A stretch of DNA of 64,000 bases, taken from NCBI GenBank assembly GCA_014529385.2, contig CM043963.1:2731001-2795000 (forward strand), read 5' to 3'. The notes under the pieces were generated by a model. The model saw nothing but the letters and a program-made list of their open reading frames with translations, did not search any database and had not been told where the DNA came from. Positions within the stretch are counted from its first letter, which is position 1; each line of letters begins with the position of its first letter. The translations under genes were made by a program, and so were the position numbers. Shown here in pieces: positions 38,904-50,606 of the stretch. Source of the stretch: Adiantum capillus-veneris (lineage: Eukaryota; Streptophyta; Polypodiopsida; Polypodiales; Pteridaceae).

Positions 38904-39982
38904 AGATCGAGGCTCGGGGCAGCACTACACGAGGCTAGAGTCACCAGCTCAGATTGGAGTGAAATTCGACAGGCAAAGACACGGCCCCAAATCTTGTGGG
39001 ATAAGCCCATAGGGCTTGGTGTGCTCAAAATTTCATTCTGAGGTCATCTCGGTCACCGTTCGGCTTCGACAAAGTTCTGCGCAGGCCATTTTCGACTACG
39101 TGGTCTCAGCGGGTGCAGATCTGACTGCAAATTTGGGGTTTTCGGCCTACGACTGCAGGTGCTGAGGATATCGACACTCCCAGACTGTTGATTTGTGGCT
39201 GTCTAAACATCGAAGGACGGCTCACAGTTCTTGGAGGCATGTCACATACGACACGGGCGCATCTACACACAGACTGTAGGCGACATCCACTAGTTCATCA
39301 GGTAGCTTGTGTTTGCTGCTTGATATTCCATATTTCATCCTGACATTGCAAGTACTTCCACATGGGATGTATTGTCAGAGATGATGTATGTCTATTGAGG
39401 GTTTGCTGGCTATGAGTCACGCAGCAAAGAACCGCCGCAGTGGTTACAGCATACAGTGGGAAATTTGTGGATGTATGACTTTGTGGGAAGTCTATGTACT
39501 GTCAGATTTACTGTAGCCTTTGTTGAGGGTTGAGTGAGGTTTTATTGAGCTGGGGGATTCTCGAATGTTGAGATCCTTTCGGTGATACAGGTCTTGGAGC
39601 GATCCCTCGAGCACCCTTAGATAGGCAGCTAGGATGTATTGACTGTGAGTTAGAGAGTTGGGATTGCATCTTTGCTTTACTGCCGTTGAGGCATTGTCGT
39701 AGTCTATGCTTACAGGACAGTGACAGGACAGTCAGAGATAGTATAGGTGCAGGACAGGTTTACCCACAGCTTACAGTGTTAGAGAGACAGTGGTTTTTTG
39801 AGCTGTTTTTTGGTCTGTTTTTAGTACACACGAGCCATTTTACAAAGGAGACGGCCAAAATTTCTGCAGAATCTGAAGCTTTCTTGGTTCATTTGACAGG
39901 TTGATATTGGTTCAGAGGTCAGTTTACAGGGGAAACTCTGCCTAATTTTTCCCAGGAAAGTAAACTACTGTGAAGCGTAGCT
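38904..39982 (+). other. Copia-2 untranslated leader
   Basis: About 1.1 kb between the PBS and the gag ATG, unusually long for a copia element. The only frame of note is 39686-39904 (72 aa), unrecognised and probably accidental. Confidence 0.65.
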
Positions 39983-42900
39983 ATGGCTGGATCACAGGAC
40001 ACTGCTCTTTACAATATCAAGAAGCTGGATGGAACCAATTTCCCATTGTGGAAGAAGCAGATTTGGCACGTGTTGGTACAAAAGAAGCAGATAAAACCTA
40101 TAAAGCTCAAGGGTATAAAACCAGAAGATATGGACGAAGATGAATGGAGCGAAATGGATGAATTGGCACTTTCTACCATTATGCTGACTTTGGCGGAAAG
40201 CGTTTACTTCAATGAAGCAGACGAGATGTCGGCTTATCAAGCATGGTTAAAGCTGAGTGATCTTTATGAGAAGCAGAGTGCAGCTTCACAGTTATACTGG
40301 CTTAAGAAGCTTGTTGACTTGAAGATGAAAGAAGGGACACCTATGTCCAATCATCTGAATGAATTCAACACAATCTATAGTCAGTTGTCAGCTCAAGGTG
40401 TCAAGTTTGATGAACCTGTTAGAACTATGTTCCTGTTGATCGCATTGCCGGAAAGTTGGGACACTTTTCGCACAGCTTTGAGTAATTCTGCACCTCCAGA
40501 TGGTTTGAACATAGCAGGTGTAGAAGGAAGTCTGCTTGCTGAAGAAACCAATAGAAAGACAATGGACAAAGGCAAAGGAACAGCCTTAGTTGTCAAGGGA
40601 AGGACCAAAGAAAAGTACAAAGGTGGAAAGAGGAATCAGTCTCGTAGCAAGTCCCGCAGTGCTAAAGGCAAGAGTGACATAGAATGCTACCATTGTGGCA
40701 AGAAGGGTCACATGAAAGGAGACTGCAGAGAATGGAAAGCAGAAAAAGGCAAAGAGAAATTTGAAGACCATGGTGAGAAGAACAAGTCCTCAGTGAAGAT
40801 TCAAGAAATAAATGTGACAAACACTGTTGCAGAGGATGACAGTCTAGTGTCAGGAGACATCTACTTCTTGAAGAATACAATGGACTCAGCTCTTCTTACA
40901 GCATCTGATGGAAATGCAGTGAGTGACTGGATTATAGACTCAGGGGCATCACTTCATGTGTCTCCAAACAAGGAGTGGTTTACCTCTTATGTGACCACTA
41001 AAGATCATGTTCGGCTAGGCAATGGGCAGACATGTGAGATCTTAGGTGTTGGAGATGTTCAATTGAAGTTTCAGAATGGCTCTTCTTTCACACTGAAGAA
41101 TAGGAGACATGTTCCCGCAATTACAAAGAGCTTGATCAGCACAGGTTTACTTGATGATGCTAGCTACGTCACCACTTTTGGACAGAACATGTGGAAGATA
41201 TCCAAGGGTTCTATGATAGTAGCACATGGAGTAAAGTCTGGAGGACTTTACATGATTTATGTATCAAATGTCTCTAAAAATGTAATCAATGTAACTGAGC
41301 AGCCGAACGTTTCTTTGTGGCATAGCCGGTTAGGACATATGTCCAAGAAGGGAATGGAAATCTTTTCTCATTCTGGTTATTTACCTGGCTTTTCATTTAA
41401 TGAATTTGAATTCTGTGAACATTGTCTATATGGTAAGCAAACAAATCAGCCACATAAGCATAGAAGCAGTAGAAGAGATACACAGTTGGCACTTGTTCAT
41501 AGTGATTTGTGTGGACCTATGCCTAACCTATCTCTAGGGGGAGCTTCTTACTTTATGACATTTATAGATGATTACTCAAGGAAAGTATGGGTTTACTTTC
41601 TCAAGCACAAGGATGAAGCGTTTAGTGTTTTCAAAACGTTTGTGACACTTGTGGAGAATCAGAGTGGCAAGAAGCTTAAATGCTTACGCACTGACAATGG
41701 TGGAGAGTATGTTTCAAAGGCCTTTCAGGACTTTTGTGAGTCAAAAGGTATAAAACGTGAACTTACTGCTCCTTACAATCCTCCTCAAAATGGTGTTGCT
41801 GAGAGGATGAATAGGACCATACAAGAGAAGGTCAGAAGTATGTTGTCTAATGCACAACTGCCAAATGGGTTTTGGACTGAAGCTGTATCAACAACTGTTC
41901 ATCTTGTAAATAGATCTCCTAGCAAGGTTTTGTAGAAGGATTCAGTGCCAGAGATGGTATGGTCAGGCTAAATGCCCTCATACAAGCATCTCAGAGTCTT
42001 TGGCTGTGAGGCATATACTCACGTTCCAAAGGAATTTAGGAACAAACTTGAGCCAAATAGTAGAAAGTGCATCTTTCTAGGCTATGGTAATTCTAGTGAG
42101 ATGGGGTACAGACTTTGGGATCCCGAATCCAGAAAGGTTGTCCGTAGCAATGATGTTCACTTTAATGAATCCAAATATCATTCTAAACCAAAGAGGGTTG
42201 AGGAGATTAGAAGAGTTGTCTTCCAAGAAGATGGACCTGCACGTGCAAGACAAAATGTCAGGGCTCAAGAGGAGCAAGGACAGGATAGAGTGGAACCACA
42301 GGTTGTGGCTGAGCTTGAGCCACCTATTTTGCATAGATCTGGACGTGTCACACGACCTCCTGATAGGTTTGTTCCATCTATGAACTATGTCATGTTGACT
42401 GATTGCAATGAGCCTTCATGTTACAAGGAAGCAATGCAAATGAAGGACTCCGGGAATTGGCAATTGGCCATGCAGTCAGAGATGACAGCTCTGCATAAAA
42501 ACAAGACATGGAAGCTCGTTAAATTACCACAGGGCAAAAAGGCTATACCTTGTAAATGGGTTTACAGGTATAAGATCACCGCTCACGATAGTCAGCCAAA
42601 GTACAAAGCAAGGCTTGTTGCCAAGGGCTTTAAGCAAGAACAAGGCATTGACTTTGATGAAGTCTTCTCTCCGGTGGTCAAGATGACTACATTGAGATGC
42701 TTTCTTGCATTGGTTGCCATATTAGATTTGGTGTTGCACCAAATGGATGTCAAGACAGCGTTCTTGCATGGTGATTTAGATGTGGAAATTTACATGCAGC
42801 AGCTAGAAGGGTTTGTTGAGAAAGACAAGGAACATTTGGTATGCCAGTTGTTAAAGAGTCTTTATGGCTTAAAACAATCACCGAGGGCATGGTACCATAA

Positions 42901-43901
42901 ATTCCACAAGTTTATGCTTTCTCAAGGCTACAAACGTAGTGAGTTCGATCACTATCTATATACAAAGAAGGCTAAGGATGGTAGTTGGCTGATCCTTATT
43001 TTGTATGTGGATTGAGAGAGACATGAAAGACATGGGTGAGGCAAGTCATATACTTGGTATGCGCATTGAGAGAGACAGAACAAAGAAGTTGATTTGGTGA
43101 TCTCAAACAGAGTATATTGACAAGGTTTTGCAACATTTCAATATGGAGAAGGGAAAGGCATTGAGTGTTCCATTGCCACCATATGTGAAACTTAGCAAAC
43201 AAGATTGTCCTGTGTCTAAGGAAGAACACGCTGAAATGGATAAGATTCCATATGCGTCTGCAGTGGGTAGTTTGATGTATGCAATGATTTCTACTCGCCC
43301 AGACATTGCATTTGCAGTGGGAGTAGTAAGTCGATACATGTCAAACCCAGGCAAGAAACATTGGGAGGCAGTGAAAGGAATATTGAGATACCTGAAAGCT
43401 ACAAAGAGTATGCGTATATGCTATGGGAGTCAGGAGCTAAGTGTAAAGGGTTTTACAGACTCAGATTATGCAGGTGACTTAGACAACCGAAGGTCTATAT
43501 CAGGGTATGTCTTTACATTGGCTGGTGGAGCAGTATCATGGCGTTCTAGATTACAAGATTGTGTTACTCAGTCTACTACAGAGGCTGCATATGTTGTAGC
43601 ATCAGAGGCATGCAAAGAATCAATTTGTCTTAATCGACTAGTAACAGATTTGGGAATCAAAGAAGAGATTCCTGTGTTATATTGTGATAGTCAAAGTGCT
43701 ATACAATTGGCTCGCAATCCAGTTTATCACTCAAAGACAAAGCATGTGGATGTGAAGTATCATTTCATCAGGGAAATGCTCGAGGATAAGCAACTTCAGC
43801 TTGTCAAAGTTCACACCACAGAAAATCCTGCTGATCTACTTACAAAAGGACTTCCCTCAGAGAGCTTTGCGCATTTTTGTAAGCAGTTAGGTGTAGGGTA
43901 G
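39983..43901 (+). pseudogene. Copia-2 gag-pol polyprotein (two stops, RT active site deleted)
   Basis: From ATG 39983 the domains in order are as follows. Copia-type gag (NFPLWKKQIWHVLVQKK). A CCHC knuckle, CYHCGKKGHMKGDC (about 40684-40725). Protease IIDSGASLHVS (catalytic Asp 40937-40939). The pre-integrase HHCC (LWHSRLGHMS ... FCEHCLYGK). The integrase core (HSDLCGP, RTDNGGEY, PPQNGVAERMNRT). TAG at 41933-41935 and TAA at 41969-41971 interrupt it. RT follows (KWVYRYK, ARLVAKGF, DVKTAFLHGDL) to LILYVD at 43012, where the second catalytic Asp and about 25-30 residues are missing and the frame changes. RNase H is intact from 43128 to TAG 43899-43901. Copia order (integrase before RT) is unambiguous. 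Confidence 0.95.
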
Positions 43902-43979
43902 TACATCACTTCTCTACATCTCTTGTATATTAGCTTGTATAGTAGCTTCTCTCATACTTAAAGTACCACATTGGACTTT

Positions 43980-43990
43980 AAGTGGGAGGT
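43980..43990 (+). other. Copia-2 polypurine tract
   Basis: AAGTGGGAGGT directly before the 3' LTR, identical to Copia-1. Confidence 0.88.
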
Positions 43991-44182
43991 TGTTGGGGTA
44001 TAAAGCCCAATGTGGTCGCCCAGGTAAGTGGGCGGGCCGCCAGGTATGTACACATATTCTTTTGTAAAAACCTAATAAGAATTCACTATGCTCTACACAT
44101 TACAGTAGAGCGAGTTCACCATATCGTCGTGCTCTTCTTCTCGCACTCTTTCTCGCGTCGCACTTCCGCTCGTACTCCTTCA
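43991..44182 (+). repeat. Copia-2 3' LTR
   Basis: Two substitutions from the 5' LTR (AATTCAC for AACTCAC, CTCTTTC for CTCTCTC). Followed by TCCAC. Confidence 0.96.
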
Positions 44183-46656
44183 TCCACAGGATCTGCCACA
44201 TTCTGTAAATCTATTCCTTCCATGGCTGTTGGCCCGGTGTTGAACTGCTTGTCTGTCTGCTGGCCTCTCAGCTCTTCTATTTGATTTTGGAATGTCTGCT
44301 TTTTTGCTTCAGCTTGTTCTCCCATATTCAAAGGGAGGTCATTCAAATCGGCATTTATCTTCTCCGCCTCCTCAAGCTTTCTCTTGATGGTTTCCAACTC
44401 ATTCTGCATTGCCTTGTGCTCTTCTTCCATGCGGGTTTGCATAACAATTGACCACTCGGCCATCATCAGCCTCTACTTTTTCTCTAAGGTTAACTCCTTT
44501 TGGAGCTCTTTCATTTGTTCTTCATAAAGCTGACTCTCTGAAGTGGTGTGAGTCGAGCTAGTCGCTCTGACTCTGGCAGGAGATGCCCGTAGCCATTGGA
44601 TGGTTTGATCTTTAACTTTAATCTGGTCTTTGAGATCAATGACCTCATCCAGGCTAGCCTCTTGCTCTATCTCTGCCTTCTCTTTGGCATTCCGCATGGC
44701 TTCCACTTCCTTGGATTCTTCAGCAAGTTGTAGGGTTAGGTTGTACCTTTCCCTCTCTGCATGTGTCAATGACTTGCTGAGTTTTTTGTATTCGTCTTCG
44801 GCTCCTTGCAGTCTTTGAGCTGCTACCTGATTTTCTCTTTCCATCTCCTGGCATCTTTGCAATGCCTTTGCGAGACTGGCTTGCAGCTCTACTTCTCTCT
44901 CTATATGCCTTTGTTTTTGTAGAGTGCGACTTCAGACTTGATATGCACTTCAGTGGCTTTGAGATTAGCCATTTCACTTTTCGTGGCCATTGATTGTGCC
45001 CTGAGCCCAGTTAGCTTGGTCATCACCACATCCCAATCATTGGTGGGTGGCTGTAGGTCCACTGTATCAGTGGCCATCTTTTTTAGCTCCACTAATCTCA
45101 GGCTCTGCATCTGCTCTTTGGGCCCTGTGCTTGCCAAGTCAAATGCGATTGTGGCTGCCTCTTCTTTTGAATATCTAACAACTAGTAGATCTAGAAACGT
45201 GTTAAACCTGCTTCATTTGGATCTGGCTGCTCACTTTTGGGCTTAGCTTCTTCTTTTTTCTCTTGCTCTTGGCTCTGTTCTTGCCTTGAATCTTCTTGAT
45301 CTTCAAATTTGTCTAGCTTCTCTTTTTGTTGAGTTTGTGGAGGGATATGAGGAGGTGGTGATGGCGATGGGCTGGACTCTGGGCTGGACGGTGGAGTTGT
45401 CGGCTTTTTCTTGAAGTCCCTATCCGCCTTTGTCTTTCTCTCTCTCTCTTGGCCTTCTTGCTCTTCTAGCAGTTGCCGTCGTACTTCATCCACTTCTGCT
45501 TCTGTAAATGGTACATTTGGGATATTATCTGCCGTAGCATCCAGTATCTCAAAATTCTTAATATAATCTTCAAATATGTCTCTGTGCACCCTTTGGGATG
45601 ATCCCGACATTGTTTCTGGTGACAGCTTCCATAGCTCGCTCAAATCTCCCTTGAGGGCACTTTCGGCTTTGAAGCTTTCCATTAGCCGCTCTAGTCGTGC
45701 CGCTTTTTGTGATTTTTTCTCTTTGACCGGCACTTGAACACTCTCTTTCTTTCCTTTCTTCAACTCTGGCTGCTCCTCTTGCATGGTCTCTAACCGACGT
45801 TTCAACCTCGTGGAAACTCTTGGTGCTTTGGGCGGTTCATCCTCTTTATCTTCCTTGAGCCTTAGCCAGTCATTTTGTGATGGAGGGTCATTCCATCTTC
45901 CCTTGGCGTGCAATGCCCCATAAACCACTTTCATGATCAACTCACCCAGCACAATGTAGGTGGGGTTCTTGTTGCCCATCTTCACCAGATTATCATGGAT
46001 ATAGGAAACATAGTTGATCACCTTCGGCTTGCTCTTCTGCATTGCCCAGGTGAAGGTTGTGGAGATTGCTCCAGGCGGCATTCTGTACTTTTGTGGCCGC
46101 TTTGTACACATGTGGAAATACTGATTGTAAAGGTAGCTCATGATTGCCACTTTAGGGTTTGCAATGTCCTTAAAGGTGTAGTTTCTTTTCTTTTCAGAGT
46201 ACACCTTTACTTCATCTCTTCTTTTGGTTACACTATCCCCTTTGTTAGAAAGGTCTAGTGCAACTACCACTACTTTCTTTGTGATTACAATCACAGTGTC
46301 CCGCTTGCCCTGCAGATCCGTAACTCTGGCCACTCCATCTTCTTTGATGGTAGTCACAAATTCCCATACTCTTTTTATGTCAATTCCAGCTGTCACACAG
46401 CTTCAAAATAATTATAGAGATCTATTTTCTCCAGGTATTTTGTCATTTTTCTTCTGACAAACTCATTGAGCTCCCGCGGTAGCATGGGTAGCTCTACTTG
46501 GTAGATCTTCAGATCATATGACTCTAGCAAGTCCTCTTGAATCCACGTGCTGGTTGGCTTTAGAGTTCCTTCTGGGATGACAAACGGCTCCACCTCTTCC
46601 AAATAATCTTTTATGGTCATCCTCCTCTTCTTTGCTAGTGATTTTACGCCTGGCAT

Positions 46657-48984
46657 AGATCCTGTAGCACTCAATAGTCCGAAGTTAGCGTTTTTTCCAT
46701 ATCAGCTGAGAAACTAAGTTTTAACTATCCAAATGACTTGAAAATTAAAAATAAAACTTAAAAGGAACTTGGGAAACTGTGTATGTGCTCACAGTGTCAT
46801 TCTGTCAAAAATTTATCATTTAGACATCCTACGCGTAGGATGTCTTTTTCATTAGTTTTTGGTGAAACTTGGCATGCTGGTGGTCCTTGGCCTGTGCAAC
46901 ATGGCTATGCTCTTGGATTTTGATTTGGACAAGAATTGATGTTGGTAAGAATATGTGTAGTGTTTTTGGACTAACAAAGTGTATCTTGGAGGTGTCGGGG
47001 GTCAAAAATGATTAGAATGGCTTGAAACTTTATATATGAGCTCTTGAAGGTGATATGAAGAGATATGGAATTGAAAAACATCATCTGTGGGCCAAAAATG
47101 TCATTTAGACATCCTACGCGTAGGATGTCTACTTCATCATTTTTTGCAGGTGACCACACAGATTGGTTTGCAATGTGCTCATGAGTGTATTGTGCAAGTT
47201 TCATGTGATTTGGACAAGTTTTGGTAGGTCTATGGCCCATTATTGCCTCTATGCCCTGACTTTGTGTTTTTTGGTGCATATGAGGTCAATTTTGGTCCAA
47301 ATGTGATGAAACTTGGTGGCTAGCAGGTAAAGGCTATTCAGAAAATGTGTGTGATGAGAGTTGTTAGATTTGGTGCCAGAAATGGCCTTGAGACATCCAA
47401 CGCGTAGGATGTCTCCTGATGAAATTTTTACTGAAGGTGCTACTAGTGCCTGCCCTTAGTCCCCCTGAGTCCCTTTTAAGCCTTATTTCAACAAAAAATT
47501 CAATTAGATAGAAAGTAACTCCCTCTGTGGATTTCAGAGCCTCCGAGCCGTTTTCTGACTTTTGGAGTACTTTTCGGCGATGAAATTTCTTGATGTTGGT
47601 CTCCATAGCTTCCTGGTCCCTTGGGGATCCTTGCGTATGGTTTTTGTCGACTTTGGCAATTTGTCGCTCTAGAAGCACCCGTGGTTGCGTTTACATGTCT
47701 TCGATGACTTGTGGTGGTCTACCACCATAGGACTTGGTTGTTGATGGTCTAGGAAAGCCGCTCGTGAAGTTTGGTGGAAAACGGACATGCGGTTTGGCCG
47801 CGAGAGCTATTTGACGCTTTGTGTGTCTGATGCCATTTATGAAGTTTAGTGCCGCTTCGGGTCACCTTTGGGTCATGTGGGCTACATAGACTTGTCGAGC
47901 ATGTCGAGATGCTCCTACCCATGAATTTTGGTAGCATTTGGGCGCCTCTCCGCCGATTTCCCATTTGGTGGCCTCTTGCGGGGATCTAGGAATTAGGGTT
48001 TTTTCCGATGGTTTTTTACTGCCTTTGGGAATCCAAGATTGGTCTCCTATGCTAGGGTAAGATGCCGATGAAGTCTCATTGCTTTTGGGTTAGCCGTTAG
48101 GTGGACACTTCTACTTGCAGGTATCTACTGCCCGCTTTCTGTGTGAACCCTACGCTAGTTTTCGCGACAAAACGACAAACATGCGCGAAAAGCTCAATGT
48201 GGTGAGCCTACCTCTCATGTCTGAAGCCCGTTGGGTAGTTGTGCGCATCGTAGAAGCTGTTGGAAGTTCCGTTTGCTTGGCCGGAGCTCTCTCTCAAAGG
48301 TCAATAGTGGAAATGAGCTTAAAATGAAGTGAAAAATTCTTATAATGGGGGTCCCCAAACCACTTTTCATGAAATTTGACATGTGCTCCCAACTTCTTGC
48401 GAGATGCGGTTTAGGCTCAAAAATTTCTTGATTTGGACTCCATTTGCCCAGTTTCCAAGAAATTTGACGTTTCGGCCAAAATCTGGTCAAAAGTCGCTTT
48501 CCACTCCAGTCTCATAATTGCACCCCCACTATACCATAGGTTGTTCTATAGTCACTGATCATCCCCATATTTTTTTTTCATTATCACCGTTTTTTACCTG
48601 CTTTTTTGTATTTTTAAAGTTTTTCTGCCGGAAATTAGCAAAATTAAAAGGAAAATAGCAAATCAAACCCAAAAAATCCCCAAAAATCATAATAAATCAA
48701 AAACATCACCGCAAAATATTATATACACTCACATGCAATTTTTATGGCCGGATTTCTCCGTTTTACCAATATTTTTCTCAAAAAATGGCTATTTTTACTT
48801 ATATACACACACCTAGGGGCTTGATTTGGCGTTTGGCCCCATATACTTGTAGATTCATGTTGTATAAGGGCATATGTACTTTGGTTAGTCCAGAAAATTT
48901 TGCAATCAAACAACAATCCTTAAAAATAGTGAAAGAACATGCCCTTTTGTGCTCTTTCTGCCATTGGGTCCGCATTTGAGAATG
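46657..48984 (-). other. A2 spacer between pol and the extra ORF
   Basis: Counterpart of A1 8089-10729. Just upstream of the ORF (about 46660-46690) it keeps GCTAAC and GTGCTACAG/G, a possible branch point and acceptor. It holds three phased palindromes and the conserved TATA-like ATTATAAGA near 48333-48345. Short frames (47364-47678, 47749-47964) parallel those in A1 and are not convincingly coding. Confidence 0.7.
46822..47414 (-). repeat. Three phased palindromes (A2)
   Basis: At 46822-46845, 47107-47130 and 47391-47414, spaced 285 and 284 bp. The first two are perfect 24-mers with CGCG centres and the third has one arm change. One unit fewer than A1. Confidence 0.92.
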
Positions 48985-49000
48985 CCTCCCCCCCTCCTAG
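48985..49000 (-). other. A2 internal polypurine tract
   Basis: The minus strand reads CTAGGAGGGGGGGAGG after the post-integrase frame, followed by a GCATT/AATGC hairpin, as in A1. It is essentially the same string as the A1 3' PPT. Confidence 0.6.
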
Positions 49001-49245
49001 CCGGAGTCCTCCCAGACAACAAGGTATCGCCTCAATGTATGTGCCGTGCACGGGTTGAAAAAATTGTGCTAATGCTTGGCGGTGTAATGTGGCCCTATTT
49101 TATGCATACTCGGTCAATGCATGGAGAAATTAATGTTGTGTAAGAGAAGGGTATAAGCAAGATGCTTATTGGCATTTTCCATCGAGGTTTCCTGTTTGAT
49201 GTTGATTTGGTGGGCTGAGTTTCTTTGCAAGTAAAAGTTGTAACT

Positions 49246-50606
49246 CTACCGCTCTTTGTTTGATCGTTTGTCTTGCAAAAGCACGTGGTTTGCCGGTACT
49301 ATCGATATGGCCTTAGTTATCTCCTTGGAGATAATTTCCGTGGTGGAATTGGCCATAGACCTTGTCTCTTTTGCTTTCCATGTGTAGCTTTGCCTTGCCA
49401 ATTTTTGTAGGTTTATTGCTATTGCCTCGGTTGTCATTGTTTTGCTGCTGATGGGCATCCACATAAAGCGGTTTGCCGGTTTCTTATGCAGTTGTCTGCC
49501 TTCCGATGTTGCTTGTACTGAAGGGAGTTTTTGTTGCTTCGGTTTTGGGATCCAGATTCGAGTCATATTTGAGTTGTTGCTAAGCATTTTCTTTGGGATC
49601 CATATATGTTTTATTCCCTTGGTTCTTGGTTGAACTATCTGCTTCGGTTGAATTCTTCTGTTGTATTGTGGTTTGTCTGGCATGTCATTTATATCCTTCC
49701 GCACCCATAGTTGTTTTTCTTGTGTTGTAACCTTGATCTTTTCACTGCGGCGGTTGGTGAATTCTTATGCATGTAGTGAGCATGGTTGGCAATTCCCTGT
49801 TTGCTTTTTAGTGGCATCCTGCCTTTTGGTGCTTTATCCAATGATTTCATGGCTGGCAATTGATTATTCCGGGGTTGCTGAGCAAAGGCTACCACCTCTT
49901 GTTTTTGTGCATGCTGAATTTTGACTACATTCGCATTCCAATCTATTTGCACATTACACTCTTTTTGCCAAGGTTGTCCCAACAACATGGGGTGTTGTGT
50001 GCTTTCATCCTTGACCACATAAAATTTGTGTGGGTAAATATATTGATGTACTTGTACATGCAATATAGTCCAGACCAATGTTTTCAGTGAATGTGATGTA
50101 CTACTTTCCAACACTTGTGGAGTAGGATGAAGTTGACCTATGGGCTTGAGTTGTTTGTAGAATCTGTAAGAGATCAAATTTGCTTGAGCTCCAGAATCAA
50201 GCAATGTCGTCGATTCAACTTGATTGCTACCCACTTTGACTGCAATTATTGGCTCCACTGTGTCTTCATCAAAATTCGTGAGTCGAATGGCATTGATTCG
50301 CAATGGTGATCCACATTGTTGTTGTTGTCGTAGAAGCCTTCTTTTTGCAATGCGTTCTTTTGCTTCTGCTTGAGCTTCTTCTCGTACCCTCTGTTTCTCC
50401 TTCATTCATTGTTTTTCTTGATGGATTTGTTGAAGCATATCCTGTGTTAGTGGTAAATGATATTTCTTCAATCGACACCCACTAATCCAATCTAGCATTT
50501 CTTCACCTGCTAATGTAGCAAGCTTGACAGCTCCGCTTTGTGATAGGTCTCTAATCACAAAGGGTCCCATCCCTTGCTTTTTAAGTTTCTTGGTATGTTG
50601 CTTCAA
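49246..50606 (-). pseudogene. A2 pol: second retropepsin-like domain and W-[IV]-P-K repeats
   Basis: Integrase C-terminus (GPFVIRDLSQSGAVKLATL) to IHQEKQ, a TGA where A1 has TGG, then a 238-codon frame. A charged helix (VREEAQAEAKERIAKRRLL) precedes EPIIAVKVGSNQVESTTLLDSGAQANLIS with intact DSGA (50187-50198), then YPHKFYVV and MLLGQPWQKECNVQIDW. Spacing between the two hallmark blocks is about 75 residues, as in B. The tail has QLWVRK, HIWIPKK and RIWIPKPK repeats. This is the best-preserved active-site version in family A. Its role (polyprotein processing, or a non-proteolytic binding domain) cannot be told from sequence. Confidence 0.78.

Larger units (their letters stand above)
38696..44182 (+). 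mobile_element. Copia-2, structurally complete Ty1/copia element (5,487 bp)
   Basis: Identical-length LTRs (192 bp), an iMet-type PBS, a PPT and TCCAC target duplications at 38691-38695 and 44183-44187. The LTRs differ at two of 192 positions, making this the youngest datable insertion in the window. Gag-pol is in one frame but has two stops and a deletion through the RT active site, so it needed proteins supplied in trans or was damaged after insertion. It lies inside the extra ORF of A2 on the opposite strand. Confidence 0.97.
37772..46656 (-). pseudogene. A2 extra ORF (aORF), split by Copia-2
   Basis: Homologue of the A1 extra ORF with the same domain order. From ATG 46656 (PGVKSLAKKRRMTIKDYLEE) the globular domain reads to about 45191, with a shift near 46395. 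A Pro/Ser-rich acidic linker (SPESSPSPSPPPHIPP) follows, then the coiled coil (45137-44190) and the C-terminal globular domain (38570-37772). Copia-2 with its TCCAC duplication occupies 38691-44187 and interrupts the frame between ADPVD and the segment MQEEILVGPS. Besides that, several small shifts are present (45.14, 44.87, 38.55, 38.08 kb). The longest clean piece is 401 codons (45191-46396), longer than anything in A1, so A2 shows this protein better. Function unknown. Confidence 0.75.
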
